Shown: positions 47,460-60,317, numbered from the stretch's first letter. The stretch: DNA of 64,000 nt from Chrysaora quinquecirrha (GCA_014526335.1 JACTAT010000051.1:402590-466589), one strand, 5' to 3'. The notes: generated by a model from the sequence alone, not told the origin. Numbers and translations are program-made.

Positions 47460-49690
47460 CTACCTCTGTAGTGAATTTATATTTACATGTAGGGAATTGA
47501 TGTGCTTATAGAAATCTTCCATCTTGTCCCTTTTCATAATCACGAATACATGAACTACATATCTCTCCCATACTTTTAGATTCTCAATGTATGGATGAAG
47601 GGCAAAAGTTTCTTCTTCTGCATTAAATCTCAGCAACAACAAAAAAGACATGTTTTCCCGTTGCTACTCCATCTGTTTGTGAGATAAACTTTCCCTGGAA
47701 TTTGAATCAAGCGCTAGTTAAGTCGAATTCTATCATTTCAATAATGTTATCCATAGGTATAGCAGTTGATACGTTAATGGAACTTTAGATAAGTTCTAAG
47801 TAGCAATCTAAGCAGAAAACTCCTATACCTGTGGATAAGTTTATTGAAATGATAAAATTCCACATAACTACCACTTGGTTCAAATTCAATTGGAAGTTTA
47901 TCTAACAATATATCATCTTTGATGTGATTGGTAGCAATGGTCGTTAATGCAAGATCGCGTATATCTTCATGTAAGAATGAGCTCATGATTTTGTGTTTCT
48001 GATAGGATGGTCTGAAATCATCTCCCTGAAAATAAAGATTAAACCGATGTCCGTTTTTCCTTAAATGGCTGGTACATCCAATAGTATGGAAGTTTGTAAC
48101 ACAAAAGGGAAACTTCAGTAGAATTTCGCTGCTTATTCTTTTCTCATGAAATATCTTCTTTTTCTATGGGCTATTTCTATATTATGTTTTCATTTCTCTT
48201 CTTTATCAAACCCCAGATTGCAGTTTCAACAGAAAAGAACATGGTTTTCAAATCAATTTTCACTATATGAAACTGATTGCTATGAATATGTGTCATGACA
48301 GAATATGACAAAGGGCTCTAAATCAGCAACTAGCATGTCAAAAACAATCGGGCAAAGTAGTCAAACTGGTGTTGCAAGGCTTAAAACATAAACAAAAACC
48401 CATGTTAGGAGTCATTGATGAGGTAAATTTCCTGCACCAAGAAGCTGTGGAAGTTATTAAACATAATGAAAAAGTTAAACAGACAAGAAAAAAAAAGATA
48501 TTTATGATCCCAAAATCAAACAAGTTGATATGGTTAAAGAAAGGTTAAAATTTCACTACGTTGAATACAAGAAGCATATGACAAATGGAAAGACACCCAC
48601 AATGAATCAGAGTTTCCTGTTGCAAAAATAGAAAAGATAGAATAATGATACATTACAAGAGAGGGTACATTTATTTTGTCAAATGCTGTACCAAGAGATT
48701 AAATGCAAACTGCAATTAACAAGAAAGGTTGACCCAGATGTAAGGCTGGAACTTCCTCTCAAGCTGGATGTGTACCATCATTTTTGATATACTTGGAAAT
48801 GTGCTGAAAATTCAACAAAAAGGGCGAAAGTTGTTCCAGAAAATAAAGATCTATCTTAAACACTTGGCAAAAGGTGGGATGCTCGAATCAGGAATATACA
48901 TGGTGGTTTTGAATGTGTAATGAATTCCAGAGTGTAATTTTGGCATTTGTCAAAGCCCCTTTGCATGACTTCATATTCATTTGAGGAAAATGTTTCCCTA
49001 CAAGATAGAACAAGATATGTCTTTGGTGTTCAATTCATTCGAGAAACAGGGAATTACAGACTGTTTACATAATTCCGTTTTTTTTCTGCATGCCTTGCTT
49101 GAGGCATTCAATACCTCTATGATTTGAAGCTCTGAAATAGCATTTTCAAGTTTGATCATTGAACTTCTCCAGGCCTTGGTGGCTAAAATTCCAAAGACTG
49201 GAATGAAAGCTGAGAAATTAAGATACATGGCATCTAAAAGCATGCATATAAGGTGTTACATCAATGGTTGTGTATAAAAATAAGAAGTTTTTTTGTACAG
49301 TTGCAAATTTTGAGGGAAACATCATTAATTTTTTTTAACTTTGAAAATAATTTCTTATCTCCCAATATAAACTCAAGAAGTCTTTCCATACTGTTTGTAA
49401 CATGTCAGCCTGTTCAAAATTGGGCGGTATGTCTTTCATGTTAATTTTCTGAAACATAATCAGCTTTTCTTGTCCATTAAAATCTCTGTAACACATTTCT
49501 TTAAGTCCTGATTGACATTTCCATGGAAACTCAATTCCCAATGACTTTGGAAAAATTCACATTTTTCCACATGTTTATGCTCTTCAACATTACAGTCATT
49601 GTTGAATACTGCTTGCTTCTCGATAGAATCCTCTCTCTTTAGCTGTCTTATTAAGTTTTCTATCAGAATATCACAGATTCTTGAAAACAA
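47460..49690. pseudogene. copy B of the unidentified coding remnants
   Basis: This is the counterpart of 25076-27308 on both strands, with about the same broken segments (for example 47986-47831 minus and 48998-49243 minus). Just to its left, copy B has a further 180 bp (about 47206-47385) that copy A lacks. Confidence 0.3.
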
Positions 49691-51479
49691 TTGTAATGTA
49701 TCTTAATTGTTTCAACAGCCCTGGAACATTTATCTTGATCTATTAGTGACCGCATGGATCTTGGGCAATGGCACCATATGCATGCATATTACTGATTAGA
49801 AGGACCAATCCCAAATATTGTAGCCAAAAATTTCCAATCTCCACCAAGAAAGAATTCTATCCGAAATGTGTCAGTGTCAACTTTTACTGGTGTCAATGGG
49901 GCCATTTCCATTTTGACATCAACAAGACTTTTGTCAAACCATCATAATATTCTTTTGTTTTCCTAAGGAAGGAAAGCTGGGAAAGCTGGGGAAGCTAGGA
50001 AAATGATCAAACTTCCTAGGAAAGCTGGGTAAATTCACAGCCTCAATTTCTGGGATTTTCATAGAAAAACTGGGAAAATGTAAAGCTGGGGAAATCCTAG
50101 GAAAGCTGGGAAACACTAGAAAAATGCAATGCAGACAAAAACCAAGGAAATTCAGTTTAATTTTGTTGAAAGGAATGCTATTGAAATTGTATCATATAAA
50201 TATCAGATTCATAATTTGTTTGAAATGACCTGTCAAATATACTGCCTAGTAATGAATGACAAGCTGTTTTTAGCAACAGTGCAATAAAATGAAAAAGACA
50301 TGGATTATCAACCGTTTTTTTATACAAATCTCATCATTAAATCGACTATAACTTATCAAACCAGTTTTTCATTCTTTTACACTGACAACGTTTTACTTCT
50401 GTCAAGGAATTTAGGACATAAATACATTTACATATACATATATAAAGGCTGAAGATTCTTCTTGATAGGATGAAACCGGTACCAAATTAATTCGTTTTTC
50501 TGCATATTTATCTTCTTTTATGCATTTATCTACTGCTATTGTGTTACATGTTTACATCATACATATATACATATATACATATAAGTACAGACACACATAT
50601 AAATGTACTATCGTACAAAGATTAACCTCCAGTGCAAAAACATCTCCTGGACAGTAATATCACGAAACGGGCTTTTAAAGATAAAGAGTTGTTTGATTCT
50701 GACGAAGTTGCAATTTGCAATTTTCAGACTTCAGTTTGCCGAGTTTTTTTCCGTATAGTTTTCTCCTATCCAAGATTCAAAATTTAGCCTTTTAATTAGT
50801 CCTATAATTTCCATGAAATATTTACTGAAACGAATGTAGTTTTGGGCAAGTCAGTGCCCATTCAAGCTCCTCTCTAAAGGTCCTCTCTAAAACTTTATAA
50901 CTTGCTCTAAGGGTTCACGTATTGAGCACTGTACAATGGACAAATCACAACAGATCAATATAAGAACACATACAATTTTGTTGGTGGATCCAACTTTTAT
51001 ACAAATATACGCAATACATACATCATATAGGTAGGCTAATTAATATATAGGCATCTCAAACTTTTAACGCAAGTTACTCTGATAACCAATTAATAGAATA
51101 AACTAAACACTTATTCTATTAACATTTTCATGGGCTAAACATGTGCACACTTATATCACTTTTATCTTGCTCTCTTTTTGCGCCAAATTTATCTATTAGC
51201 TAGTTTCTTAATGATGTAAAACTACAAGGCTATTGGAAACAGATATTGGAAACCATAATATTGTTGTTAAATTCCAATTTTAATGCTTAACAATTTATTT
51301 TATTTTATATTATTTGTTTAGCTTTGCTTTGGTAAATAGTTTTAAATTTGTAATTAATGTAAATAATGTTGTGTTACAGGAACTATGCCTTTTTGTCAAA
51401 TCAGCACCTTAGGGTACATCAGCATGTTTTTACAATGCTTTATAAGCATTGCAGAAAAGTAGCCCTTACTGGGAAGTGA

Positions 51480-53552
51480 TAAGACAGGGTTTAGTAGTTG
51501 CTCAAGTTTAAGATATCTATAAAAGGATTCAGCCTCTTGCGTTTCGCCTTAAGGTAGTCATTGAGGACAAGGTCTTGATCTTTAATGTCCATGGACGATT
51601 ACTTTCTGACAAAATCTGAAAAAGATTGAAATTACTCTGTTAATGAAAATGGCACAAAAGCTGGAAACTCCTTGTTATGAAGTTGAATCTAAATGACTTA
51701 GTATGTAGATATCTGTCATTCAATACATACCATTCAATATCTGCAGAGGCTTAGCTGGTGAGCCAGACTTCACCTCTTGGTCTGCCCTGCTTTTAAAACA
51801 TTTGACACTACAAGTGACAAGCTGGTGTTGATTAAACAACAACTCAGCAAGTTTCTTACTGCTGCTTTTCCGCTACTTGCTTTCTTACACATCCTTTAAA
51901 TGTTCCTAGAATAAAAGAAAGATATTTGTTCAAATCAAAGCATGAAAAGGTGTTTCCAGATGTCGAAGGGACATTAAAAGAGTAATTTCTTAAAGAATAC
52001 AATTGAATAACTAGTTATTTGATAAAAAGCAAGGGTTAACATGACAGATCTAGTTCATGATATGCTCGTTTTCATCTATTAGCAAGAGGTCTTAAAAAGA
52101 AAATAAATTCTTGACAGTATCTTTTGTTGATTAAACACGGCACCAATAGTTTGAGCTGGTGAAGTATGTTATTGGGTTTCTGTCATGAAAGTTTTTCATT
52201 TTAGTGTAACATCTAAAAAGTTAAATGGAGCACAAGTTGCTTTAGTTATTTAGTAGTTCACATCTGAACCATAGCAAGTACTTCTTCTTCTTACTAATGT
52301 GCTGTCTATTTATCTCATAAATATTTCAAGCTTAATAATTATTAATGATCTACATCATTTCAGTAAAGAAGGTTTCCTTCAACATTGCAAAAGTTTACCA
52401 CTAATTTATAGTTAATCATTACAAAAAAATATTGCAAATTCTTGTAATTTTAAAATCTATATAATGATGATGCTAATGATATAATGAAATTTACTCTGAC
52501 TACAGATTTCCCTCTCATATTCAGTTGGTTAAAGTAGAGTAGACATACCTTACTAACACCATTCAAGTTTTCATAGAGTTCCTGCAAAACAAGCGTAGAG
52601 TGAAAATATGGTTTCCTTTTAGATAAAAATGCAGTTAAAAGAAGAAGATCTGTAGTGTGTGGCTCAATGTTAGAAGCATAGTAGCAGATTCCCCATATAT
52701 AAGGAAGATAGCAGATTCAAGCTTTAGAATTTGAATTTTGGTGGCTTACTGAAGATAGCAAAGTACAGGCATGAAGATCTTAGAGACGACTTTTGTTCAT
52801 TAAAGTTAGAAGAGTGTTAAAGTAGCTGTAATAGGCAGATTACAGTGATAAAGATTTCGAGAAGCTATTGTGGCATCAAGTTAATCGAAATTCAATATTA
52901 TTCATTTATCAAATCACCTAAACAACTTGTGGAATACAATTTTCTGGGAAAAATAACTCTATCACAACTCAGAGGTAAAAGATGTGTTTTTTATACACTT
53001 TCATACTGTACTACCACAAATTGTTTCAACCAAAACATTTAAAAAATGTAACCTGGCATCAGCATGTACCAAGGCTAGTTCCATCACATTAAACTCACCT
53101 CTGGTTCTGTAGAATCTGGACACTCAGGTTGTTTAGAATCTCTTTCCTGCAAAAATAGAGGTTCATTAGAATCAACATACATTGGCTTGACAACCAATAT
53201 TGCTTTCACACCATAAGTTAAACCAGCTTATATGAAACCAGTTGAATCAATATTTAGTGGAAAAAAGCTATAAGCTGTTCACCAATAATGATTACTTGCA
53301 CAGACGGACATACAAAATAAAGGGAAGGTTTCTGGAATTTAGCTTACCATCAGATGTTTTAGGATCCCCTCCATCTGACTTCTCAAGGCAACTTCACCTC
53401 CAATTTTTGTTCAAGCTCATGAATACGTTTTCTTGCCAACCAGCCGGCTGATTTGGTTGGCCTATTGTTTTCAAGAAGGGGTTGGCTAGGGATTGAACAA
53501 AGGAATTTGATGGTAATGTTGGCAGATTGGATGATGGATATATATGACTTGT
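51480..53552 (-). pseudogene. BEN-domain-like gene (copy B), runs into the gap
   Basis: This is the counterpart of 33376-29101. It retains the extra 33-nt exon at 52581-52549 (phase 0 at both ends) that connects the coiled-coil exons to the BEN-like exon. It also has a 2-bp loss in that BEN-like exon (ACACATCC, where copy A has ACACACATCC) that adds another frame break. A shared in-frame TAA lies in the last exon. Confidence 0.4.
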
Positions 53553-54052
53553 NNNNNNNNNNNNNNNNNNNNNNNNNNNNNNNNNNNNNNNNNNNNNNNN
53601 NNNNNNNNNNNNNNNNNNNNNNNNNNNNNNNNNNNNNNNNNNNNNNNNNNNNNNNNNNNNNNNNNNNNNNNNNNNNNNNNNNNNNNNNNNNNNNNNNNNN
53701 NNNNNNNNNNNNNNNNNNNNNNNNNNNNNNNNNNNNNNNNNNNNNNNNNNNNNNNNNNNNNNNNNNNNNNNNNNNNNNNNNNNNNNNNNNNNNNNNNNNN
53801 NNNNNNNNNNNNNNNNNNNNNNNNNNNNNNNNNNNNNNNNNNNNNNNNNNNNNNNNNNNNNNNNNNNNNNNNNNNNNNNNNNNNNNNNNNNNNNNNNNNN
53901 NNNNNNNNNNNNNNNNNNNNNNNNNNNNNNNNNNNNNNNNNNNNNNNNNNNNNNNNNNNNNNNNNNNNNNNNNNNNNNNNNNNNNNNNNNNNNNNNNNNN
54001 NNNNNNNNNNNNNNNNNNNNNNNNNNNNNNNNNNNNNNNNNNNNNNNNNNNN
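53553..54052. other. assembly gap, exactly 500 N
   Basis: A second placeholder run of exactly 500 N. The sequence after it has no similarity to what follows position 33376 in contig 1. Confidence 0.98.
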
Positions 54053-56752
54053 TCAATGAACATGTCCCGCTTGTAAAGAAATGGTTTCGTGAGCGATGAC
54101 GTGTTCAAGGACGTCCATGATCGAATAAGTGGATTCAGGGTACGGTATGATACGGTATATGCATAGTCAATGGTATGTGTTTACTTTTGGTACTGTTCAC
54201 TTTTAAGTACTTACTCCATCTGGCTCAAAATAACCTAACCATTCTCAGAAAAATTTAATAAAAAATTTTTTTTTCCCTTTTTCAAAATCCATAGTGCCTC
54301 AGGAACACAGCAACATAAAGATAGGAAATACCAGCTTTCTTAGTAATTCAAGGTTTGAAACCGCAAAAAATGTGCGTTAGCGACAAAGAATATGATTTTT
54401 ATTGTAAAAGCAACACTGGACACATCAAAGGAAATATTTATGAACGAAACTATTAACACTTCCAAATATTAGTGTCGCGTTTTGATGACATCACAAAAAT
54501 TTCGAATCGTAATAATTTCTGAGTAATAAGCAAAATCGAGTTAGTTTTGCATACTTTTTGCTCCATTTGAGATGCTCTTTCCGACCATGTCTGTATAAAC
54601 CTAGCTTATTTACATCGCAGCCGCCATTAGGCTCATCTTGAAGTTGGGCTAGTCCAAAAGTGCCCTTTGCACAGTGGCATAAACATTTCTTCCCTATGTT
54701 CGGAAAACCCCATTTGAATGCGTATTTAAACATAGAATTAAAAAGATGAAAGGCGGGAATGAAAATTTGTAGTTGGAAATCTAGATTAGAAATTTGCTAC
54801 TTTCTGAAGTTTCAAGAATCTAGTATTGAACTATTTTTCATCTTTGGGAAATTTTGCACCACTTTTAAACTTCTTACATCATCATAAGTTACTTTCTTGA
54901 AAGAAATTGTGCATATGGCTTGTTCAAAATCATAGAAGGCTTTCCTTCAAAGTTTCGATATTTCACAAAAGATCCCACGAGCTGCGACGTTTACGATAGC
55001 TGCTACAAATGTCGTCATCGATGTTCGAGCCGATAAAAAGTTAAAGTCAACGAAATGATGTGATCAATTAGTCCCCTTCCTACAAATTTGTTTTTCTTTG
55101 ATATAACATAAAACATTGGCTTACAACAACTGTTACTACCAATCCATGATACTGATAGTCACTGAGACCAGTTTCAAATATCGAAGTCTTAGCTACTAAT
55201 TCTTAATTCTTGCCAATTTAGGCCATATTCAATATGTTTAGACTATATTCTGTTGCAAGCACAAGCATAGGCATCCCCTATTGCAACATAGAAGGAAGGT
55301 ATGGGTGGGAAAGAGGCAAGAAAGCATTTTTGGGGCGAAAGTTGACTGACGTGACGTGATTTTCAGAATTCCTGTTTTTTGGAACTCATTGATTCTGCTT
55401 TTGGAAGATGCAGGTCTTCAGTGATGTTTTCATTACACATTGTGCCCTCTACAGGTGAATTTGCTCTCCGACAGATTTCGATTTGCAGCAGGAAATAGAA
55501 TCCAGGCTTGTCAACAGTTGAGAACCGAGAGTGTGTTGTGGCCTAATAATCTCCCCCGTCTTTTATCGGTGATTTGTACAGTGATTACATAAGTCCAAAA
55601 GATGATTTACCCCACGGTACTGAACATCCCCCACGGTACTCCAAGGTATGCCCCCACGGTACTGAATATCCCCCATGGTACTCATGGTATGCCCCCACGG
55701 TACTGAACATCCCCAACGGTACTTAGAGATGCCTCCCCAAACGACTCATGGTATGCCCCAACGGTACTGAATATCCTCACGGTACTGAACATCCCCCACG
55801 GTACTGCACATACATTGTACAGGGTGATACTGAAAGATAGCCCTCTATGTTGCTGATAATAGTCATCGACAATCTGAAAGATAGCCCTGCACAATAATCA
55901 GCAAGAGGCTCTCTCACAAAAATTTTAGAAGAGACCGTTGTTCGCAAGTCCTATAGAATTGATTACAACGGAAATTTTTAGAAATTTCCATGACGCCGGA
56001 CTTTCGTCGAAAGCTCAACTACTTTGTCAAATCATAATGAAGGTCATTATTATTGTTTTGCTGCTGCAGACCTGCGTCTAATTTGACTGACCACGCTGTG
56101 ATAAAGTTCTATTGGACCTGTGAGCAACAGTCTCAGCTGAATAATTCTTCGACTTGGCCCATTAAGCGTGTGCACAAAACGCTTGATTATCTATAAGCAT
56201 GTCAAAGTCATGTTGCTTTGAATTTGCTTTAAATCATTCATAAAATATGTTAAATACTGAATGTATATGTATATACTGAACACCGAACACAGTTAGTGTA
56301 GAGCGGCAAAGAAAAGCAAGCTTTCTATTTGGTTAGCACGGGAAAAGTTGTAATTCATAATTGAAACAAATGTTCTATGGGTTGAAGTAAGAACAGAATA
56401 AACTAGGACTGCTCATAAATTCAGTATTATAGACAGACTATATCATCATCGATGTGTGTCGTTTTGAATTGCTTGGAGATATGATATTAAATCAGCCTTT
56501 GTTATTATGGCCAGCAGATTTTCTCTGAATTTTAGGACATATAATCTTTGCGATTGGACTTGATTAAGCTCTCAACATAGGCGATAGCTAGATACTCAAG
56601 TGATTGTGTCAGAATATCAAATACTCCAGAACATATTTGAATTAAGTTCACAATGCAGCTCTTTATCCACTGTTATTAAGAACATCCTCAAATCTTGTCT
56701 TTCTTAAAAAGTTTAAAGTAATACCTTCTATTCCTTTATTAATATTATTCAA
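54053..56752. other. noncoding; one minisatellite
   Basis: I see no supported gene in this stretch. It is ordinary AT-rich intergenic sequence, apart from the repeat at 55608-55810. Confidence 0.5.
55608..55810. repeat. CCCCCACGGTACTGAACAT minisatellite
   Basis: About nine imperfect copies of CCCCCACGGTACTSAACAT-type units, alternating with CATGGTATGCC variants. Confidence 0.85.
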
Positions 56753-57733
56753 TTACAAATGGGTATCTTTAAAATGAGGTTGAGATGATTGTAGATTACG
56801 ACAATTCCCTCTTCTACAAACATAACTGCATAAATTCAGCTTCAGCCTTTTTCTTAGCTCTGGCTGCAAAAATATGTAAACCAACGGGTCTACAATTATG
56901 CCAAGGGAGATAAATATTAATATATATTCTTGAACAGCATTTTGATGAACAAAAAGACCCAAAATTATACCAGGAATTAGGAAGAAAATAATGTAAGTGA
57001 GTATAATCAAACCGGCAACTTTGAAAAATCTTTTATTACTTTGGAATATCAGATTCTTTCTTCTTTGTGCATCCGCTTGTCTTGAAACATCGGCAATTTG
57101 TCTCCTTCGGATAATTTTAGTCAGGATTGACCCATACGTCACAATAAACATCAGCACCAGCACACAGTCAAGTGTTATAAAAAAATACAATTTAACTTTG
57201 AGGTAGATTAGCCAGAGGCTGATTAAATGCTTTGTCAGTACCAATGTTATTCCAGTGATCAAGATTATCGTGCTGATAATCCAAGTTGTGGTTAATATTG
57301 TCTTTACGCGATGCTTTGTAACCATTACACGATGTTTTAAAGGGAAAATCGCCCCAAGAAAACGATCTATGGTGATAAACAGCAATACACCGAAGAAAGA
57401 AATATGAGCACTCAAATCAAGAACTTCAGAAATATTTGATACCATTAATGAAGCAATATTTCTCTCGTAAAACCATTGCAATATGAAGGAGATGACGAAC
57501 AATATTTCCGAAGAGCTCAAGTTAACTAGAAGCATCGTTTGGTTTGTCATTCGACGGCTTTGAGTGACAAGAAGATAGATACCTAAACTATGAATAGAAA
57601 TCGAGATTCCATACAGTATTATCTGGATGATAGCTACAAGACTATAAACACCCATGATGGCGATTCTTGGCGAGTAAAGTGGAAGAAACTTTTGACGCGT
57701 ATACCTTTGAGTATTTGCAGGTGTAGTAACCAT
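56753..57733 (-). CDS. class A (rhodopsin-like) G protein-coupled receptor, orphan
   Basis: This single-exon gene encodes 326 residues, starting at ATG 57733. Seven hydrophobic segments lie at about residues 26-57, 63-87, 101-122, 144-167, 175-203, 236-262 and 266-289. The third segment ends with the G-protein-coupling motif DRF (123-125, a D/E-R-Y variant). The second has NLSSSEILF where Asp is usual. The seventh has DPLVY (282-286) in place of NPxxY. The tail has three Cys (LCSYVCRRGNC) that could be palmitoylated. The N-terminus is only about 25 residues. I find no Cys at the top of segment three or in the second extracellular loop, so the usual disulfide is absent. It should sit in the plasma membrane and signal through heterotrimeric G proteins. 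The ligand is unknown. Intronless orphan receptors of this kind are common in cnidarian genomes. The frame is complete and undamaged. Confidence 0.9.
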   Translation of the reverse strand: MVTTPANTQRYTRQKFLPLYSPRIAIMGVYSLVAIIQIILYGISISIHSLGIYLLVTQSRRMTNQTMLLVNLSSSEILFVISFILQWFYERNIASLMVSNISEVLDLSAHISFFGVLLFITIDRFLGAIFPLKHRVMVTKHRVKTILTTTWIISTIILITGITLVLTKHLISLWLIYLKVKLYFFITLDCVLVLMFIVTYGSILTKIIRRRQIADVSRQADAQRRKNLIFQSNKRFFKVAGLIILTYIIFFLIPGIILGLFVHQNAVQEYILIFISLGIIVDPLVYIFLQPELRKRLKLNLCSYVCRRGNCRNLQSSQPHFKDTHL

Positions 57734-57966
57734 ATAAAGTGAATCAGTTGACCAACTGTCAGTCAGTTAAAGCAATTAAAGTCCTTCTCATTCAAGGTGC
57801 TTTGCCTTATAAAATATAGAAATAATATTTCCATAATTCCAAATAAAGAAAAGCACAGTGTGTTTAATAGGTCTTAGTGCCAGATGTTTATTAATTCTGA
57901 TTGCATTTTTAAAGAACCATGATGATTGGAGATTAAACATGTTAGAAAATTAATGAATGGACTGCT

Positions 57967-58367
57967 ATGAACCTGAAATTAATTTCGAATATTTTTCGAG
58001 TCAGTGTTTGTTTTGAAACGCTTCTTGAGAATACTAATTTAGTGACCGTTCATCAAAAGAATATACAGCTGCTCATGATTGAAATTTACAAGTCTATAAA
58101 TGGTCTAAATCCTAGTTTCATGAAAGATATTTTGCTGAAAGAGAACTGCCATACAACCTGCGCACAAGCAATGGCATTATCTTACCACACACCAAAACAT
58201 CTTCTTTTGCACAGAAAACATAAGACTTATTGGACAAAAAAATATGGCAAAAACTTCCTAACGACGTTAAAGAGTCTCGCACATTGTCGATCTTCAAAGC
58301 AAATATAGAAGAAATACAAGTTGAGTTCAGCTGTAGATTATGCAAAAAGTATCTATATATAATGTAG
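57967..58367 (+). mobile_element. 3' end of a non-LTR retrotransposon (LINE) reverse transcriptase
   Basis: The plus strand encodes the C-terminal tail typical of L2/CR1-like reverse transcriptases. It starts LLENTNLVTVHQKNIQLLM and EIYKSINGLNPSF and, after a frame change near 58245, continues with WQKLPNDVKES and FSCRLCKKYL to a TAG at 58367. The Cys-x2-Cys end and TVHQKNIQ-type start are diagnostic of this tail. Everything upstream is missing, so it is a 5'-truncated dead copy. An AT-rich TTATTATTACTATTATG stretch about 130 bp downstream may be the 3' repeat tail. Confidence 0.8.
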
Positions 58368-58739
58368 GGTTTATTCAAATAATCTATTGTAAGCTTAGGG
58401 TTTTTAACATTGTTTATTTGATTTCTTCTTTGAAATTTGATAGTTGGCATAAATTAGCAACTAGCAAGCAGATAAAACGTAGAAAACTGTAAATAAATAA
58501 TTTATTATTACTATTATGTATATTTATGCTTGCAATTGCAAATGATCAAGACAGGTGAAACAAATACTTAACACATCACTTAAAGCCAGCCTGTTGTGTC
58601 AATATAATTGTTACGATCGTTTGAACCGCTGTGAACGGCTTCAACGATCATGAAGTAGAGCAAGGTCTTATTAGCATTCCTGATCGTTGCAATAACTAGC
58701 ATCGTTTGCGCATGACGATTACCTATAAACCAGTCTTGA

Positions 58740-59067
58740 GCGAGTCAGTTAGTCAGTCAGTCAGTCAGTCAGTCTGCCAGTCAGTCAGTCAGTTAGTCAA
58801 TCAGTCAGTCAGTCAGCCATTCAGTCTGCCAGTCAGTCAGTTAGTCAGTCAGTCAGTTAGTCAGTCAGTCAGTCAGTCAGTCAGTCAGTCAGTCAGTCAG
58901 TCAGTCAGTCAGTCAGTCAGTCAGTCAGTCAGTCAGTCAGTCAGTCAGTCAGTCAGTCAGTCAGTCAGTCAGTCAGTCAGTCAGTCAGTCAGTCAGTCAG
59001 TCAGTCAGTCAGTCAGTCAGTCAGTCAGTCAGTCAGTCAGTCAGTCAGTCAGTCAGTCAGTCAGTCA

Positions 59068-59110
<43 letters not shown>

Positions 59111-59142
59111 AGTCAGTCAGTCAGTCAGTCAGTCAGTCAGTT
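58740..59142. repeat. (CAGT)n microsatellite, about 400 bp
   Basis: Tandem CAGT fills the stretch. The left third has interruptions (CAGTCTGCCAGT, CAGTTAGT), and the remainder is almost uninterrupted up to one CTGT near 59087. The long Ser-Val-Ser-Gln frame across it is a by-product of a 4-base repeat and not a protein. Confidence 0.97.
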
Positions 59143-59944
59143 GTAATACGGCATCATTATGTGCAGCATTTTAATTGCGTGTTATTGCAATTTTTGTCAT
59201 TGTATTGTCGATGCAATTTTTTTATTTGTTTGAGATGCTCTTTCCAACCATTTCATTATAAACATAGCTTTTACCGTAACGTCTCTACGTCATCGATGAC
59301 ATCACAACCATTGATTTGCAAGAATGTTCCAATGAGTAAAAATAATAATACGACACTTATGAATCGAAATTACGACAAAGGTTCGATAAACATGCGACAA
59401 GAGTCTTAAAATGATCACCAAAGAGTAAAAAAATACTTACTGAACGATTTCAACTTATTCTGTTTAAAACTGGTTCTGCTAATAACTTCTGTTGAACGAT
59501 ATTTAATCCTCAAGTTGCGAATTTGAACATTTACAAAATTTTATCATCATCCCCTGGCGACAAAGGCTTCTTAAGGTAAAGGAAAGTCTGCTACGTATTT
59601 AGATTCGGTACTTAATATATTTTGGGTACTGGGAACCTGCGGTAGCTACTTGACTTAGTTTCGGGTTTTCGGGTAGGGATGCACCGCCTAAGAAACGAAA
59701 TACCATGCACGTTTTTAATAAGAATGCTTTTTCTGGCCCAGTATTGAAACTTTCTTAGATTTTTCATGTTTATAGTACCAAAATTTTCTTGTAACTTTCT
59801 TTTATTTTTGCATGCAGTATTTGTGCGCATGCACAGTTAAAGGCATTGCTAAAATTCCACAAATGCCATTTTTTTTCATGAAAAAAAAAACAAGAATCAT
59901 AAGATTTAGTTAATACAAGATGAACAAACTTAAACAGAGCAAAA
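59143..59944. other. no feature seen
   Basis: AT-rich sequence with only short frames. I see nothing to annotate. Confidence 0.5.
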
Positions 59945-60317
59945 GTAACACTTTACTCTTGTTTTTATAAGAACAATTTTATAAGAACACGAGCCTGGAT
60001 TTCGCCCAGATTTTAAGAACAATATAAGAACAAGCTGAGGCTGGCCTTTTCAAAATCCCTTAGAATATCAGCTAAATATCTAAGCAAGACAGTCAGACTG
60101 AACGTAAAAAGCAAGCAAGCAAAGAAAGAAAAGGACGAGAATGCTGCATTTTCACACAAACCTAGTACCACCCTAGAAATTCATTGAATATATAGATATC
60201 TAAGTAATCAAGGAATTAAGAACAGATTAAGAACATTTCAGGCTCAAAAACGGCAAAAATTTAAGAGCAGCCAGCCTTAATCGAAATTTCCTGGTTCTTA
60301 TAAAAAAAGAGTGTAAC
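59945..60317. mobile_element. MITE-like element with imperfect inverted ends
   Basis: GTAACACTTTACTCTTGTTT at 59945 and, on the other strand from 60317, GTTACACTCTTTTTTTATAA share an imperfect terminal match leading into TTTATAAGAAC. Inside, AAGAAC recurs more than six times on both arms. The 373-bp size and lack of coding fit a non-autonomous DNA element. Confidence 0.55.

Larger units (their letters stand above)
34260..53552. other. copy B: second version of 3762-33376
   Basis: From its first to its last base this contig aligns with the interior of contig 1, with scattered substitutions and large indels. Block matches are 3762-6488 with 34260-37026, 7747-10389 with 37028-39626, 19859-20873 with 40410-41421, 20911-29918 with 43171-52304, and 32669-33376 with 52792-53552. 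The nesting points to an unmerged haplotig. Confidence 0.9.

Noticed and set aside
3762..53552. A true segmental tandem duplication
   Set aside because: The second copy is a whole contig nested in the first, between two arbitrary 500-N joins. An unmerged haplotype is simpler, although read depth is needed to be sure.
55608..55810. CRISPR-like regular repeat array
   Set aside because: The units are contiguous and degenerate with no unique spacers, and the genome is eukaryotic. It is a minisatellite.
58706..59146. 146-residue frame rich in Ser-Val-Ser-Gln
   Set aside because: It is produced by reading through a CAGT tetranucleotide array. No start context, domain or splice signal supports it.
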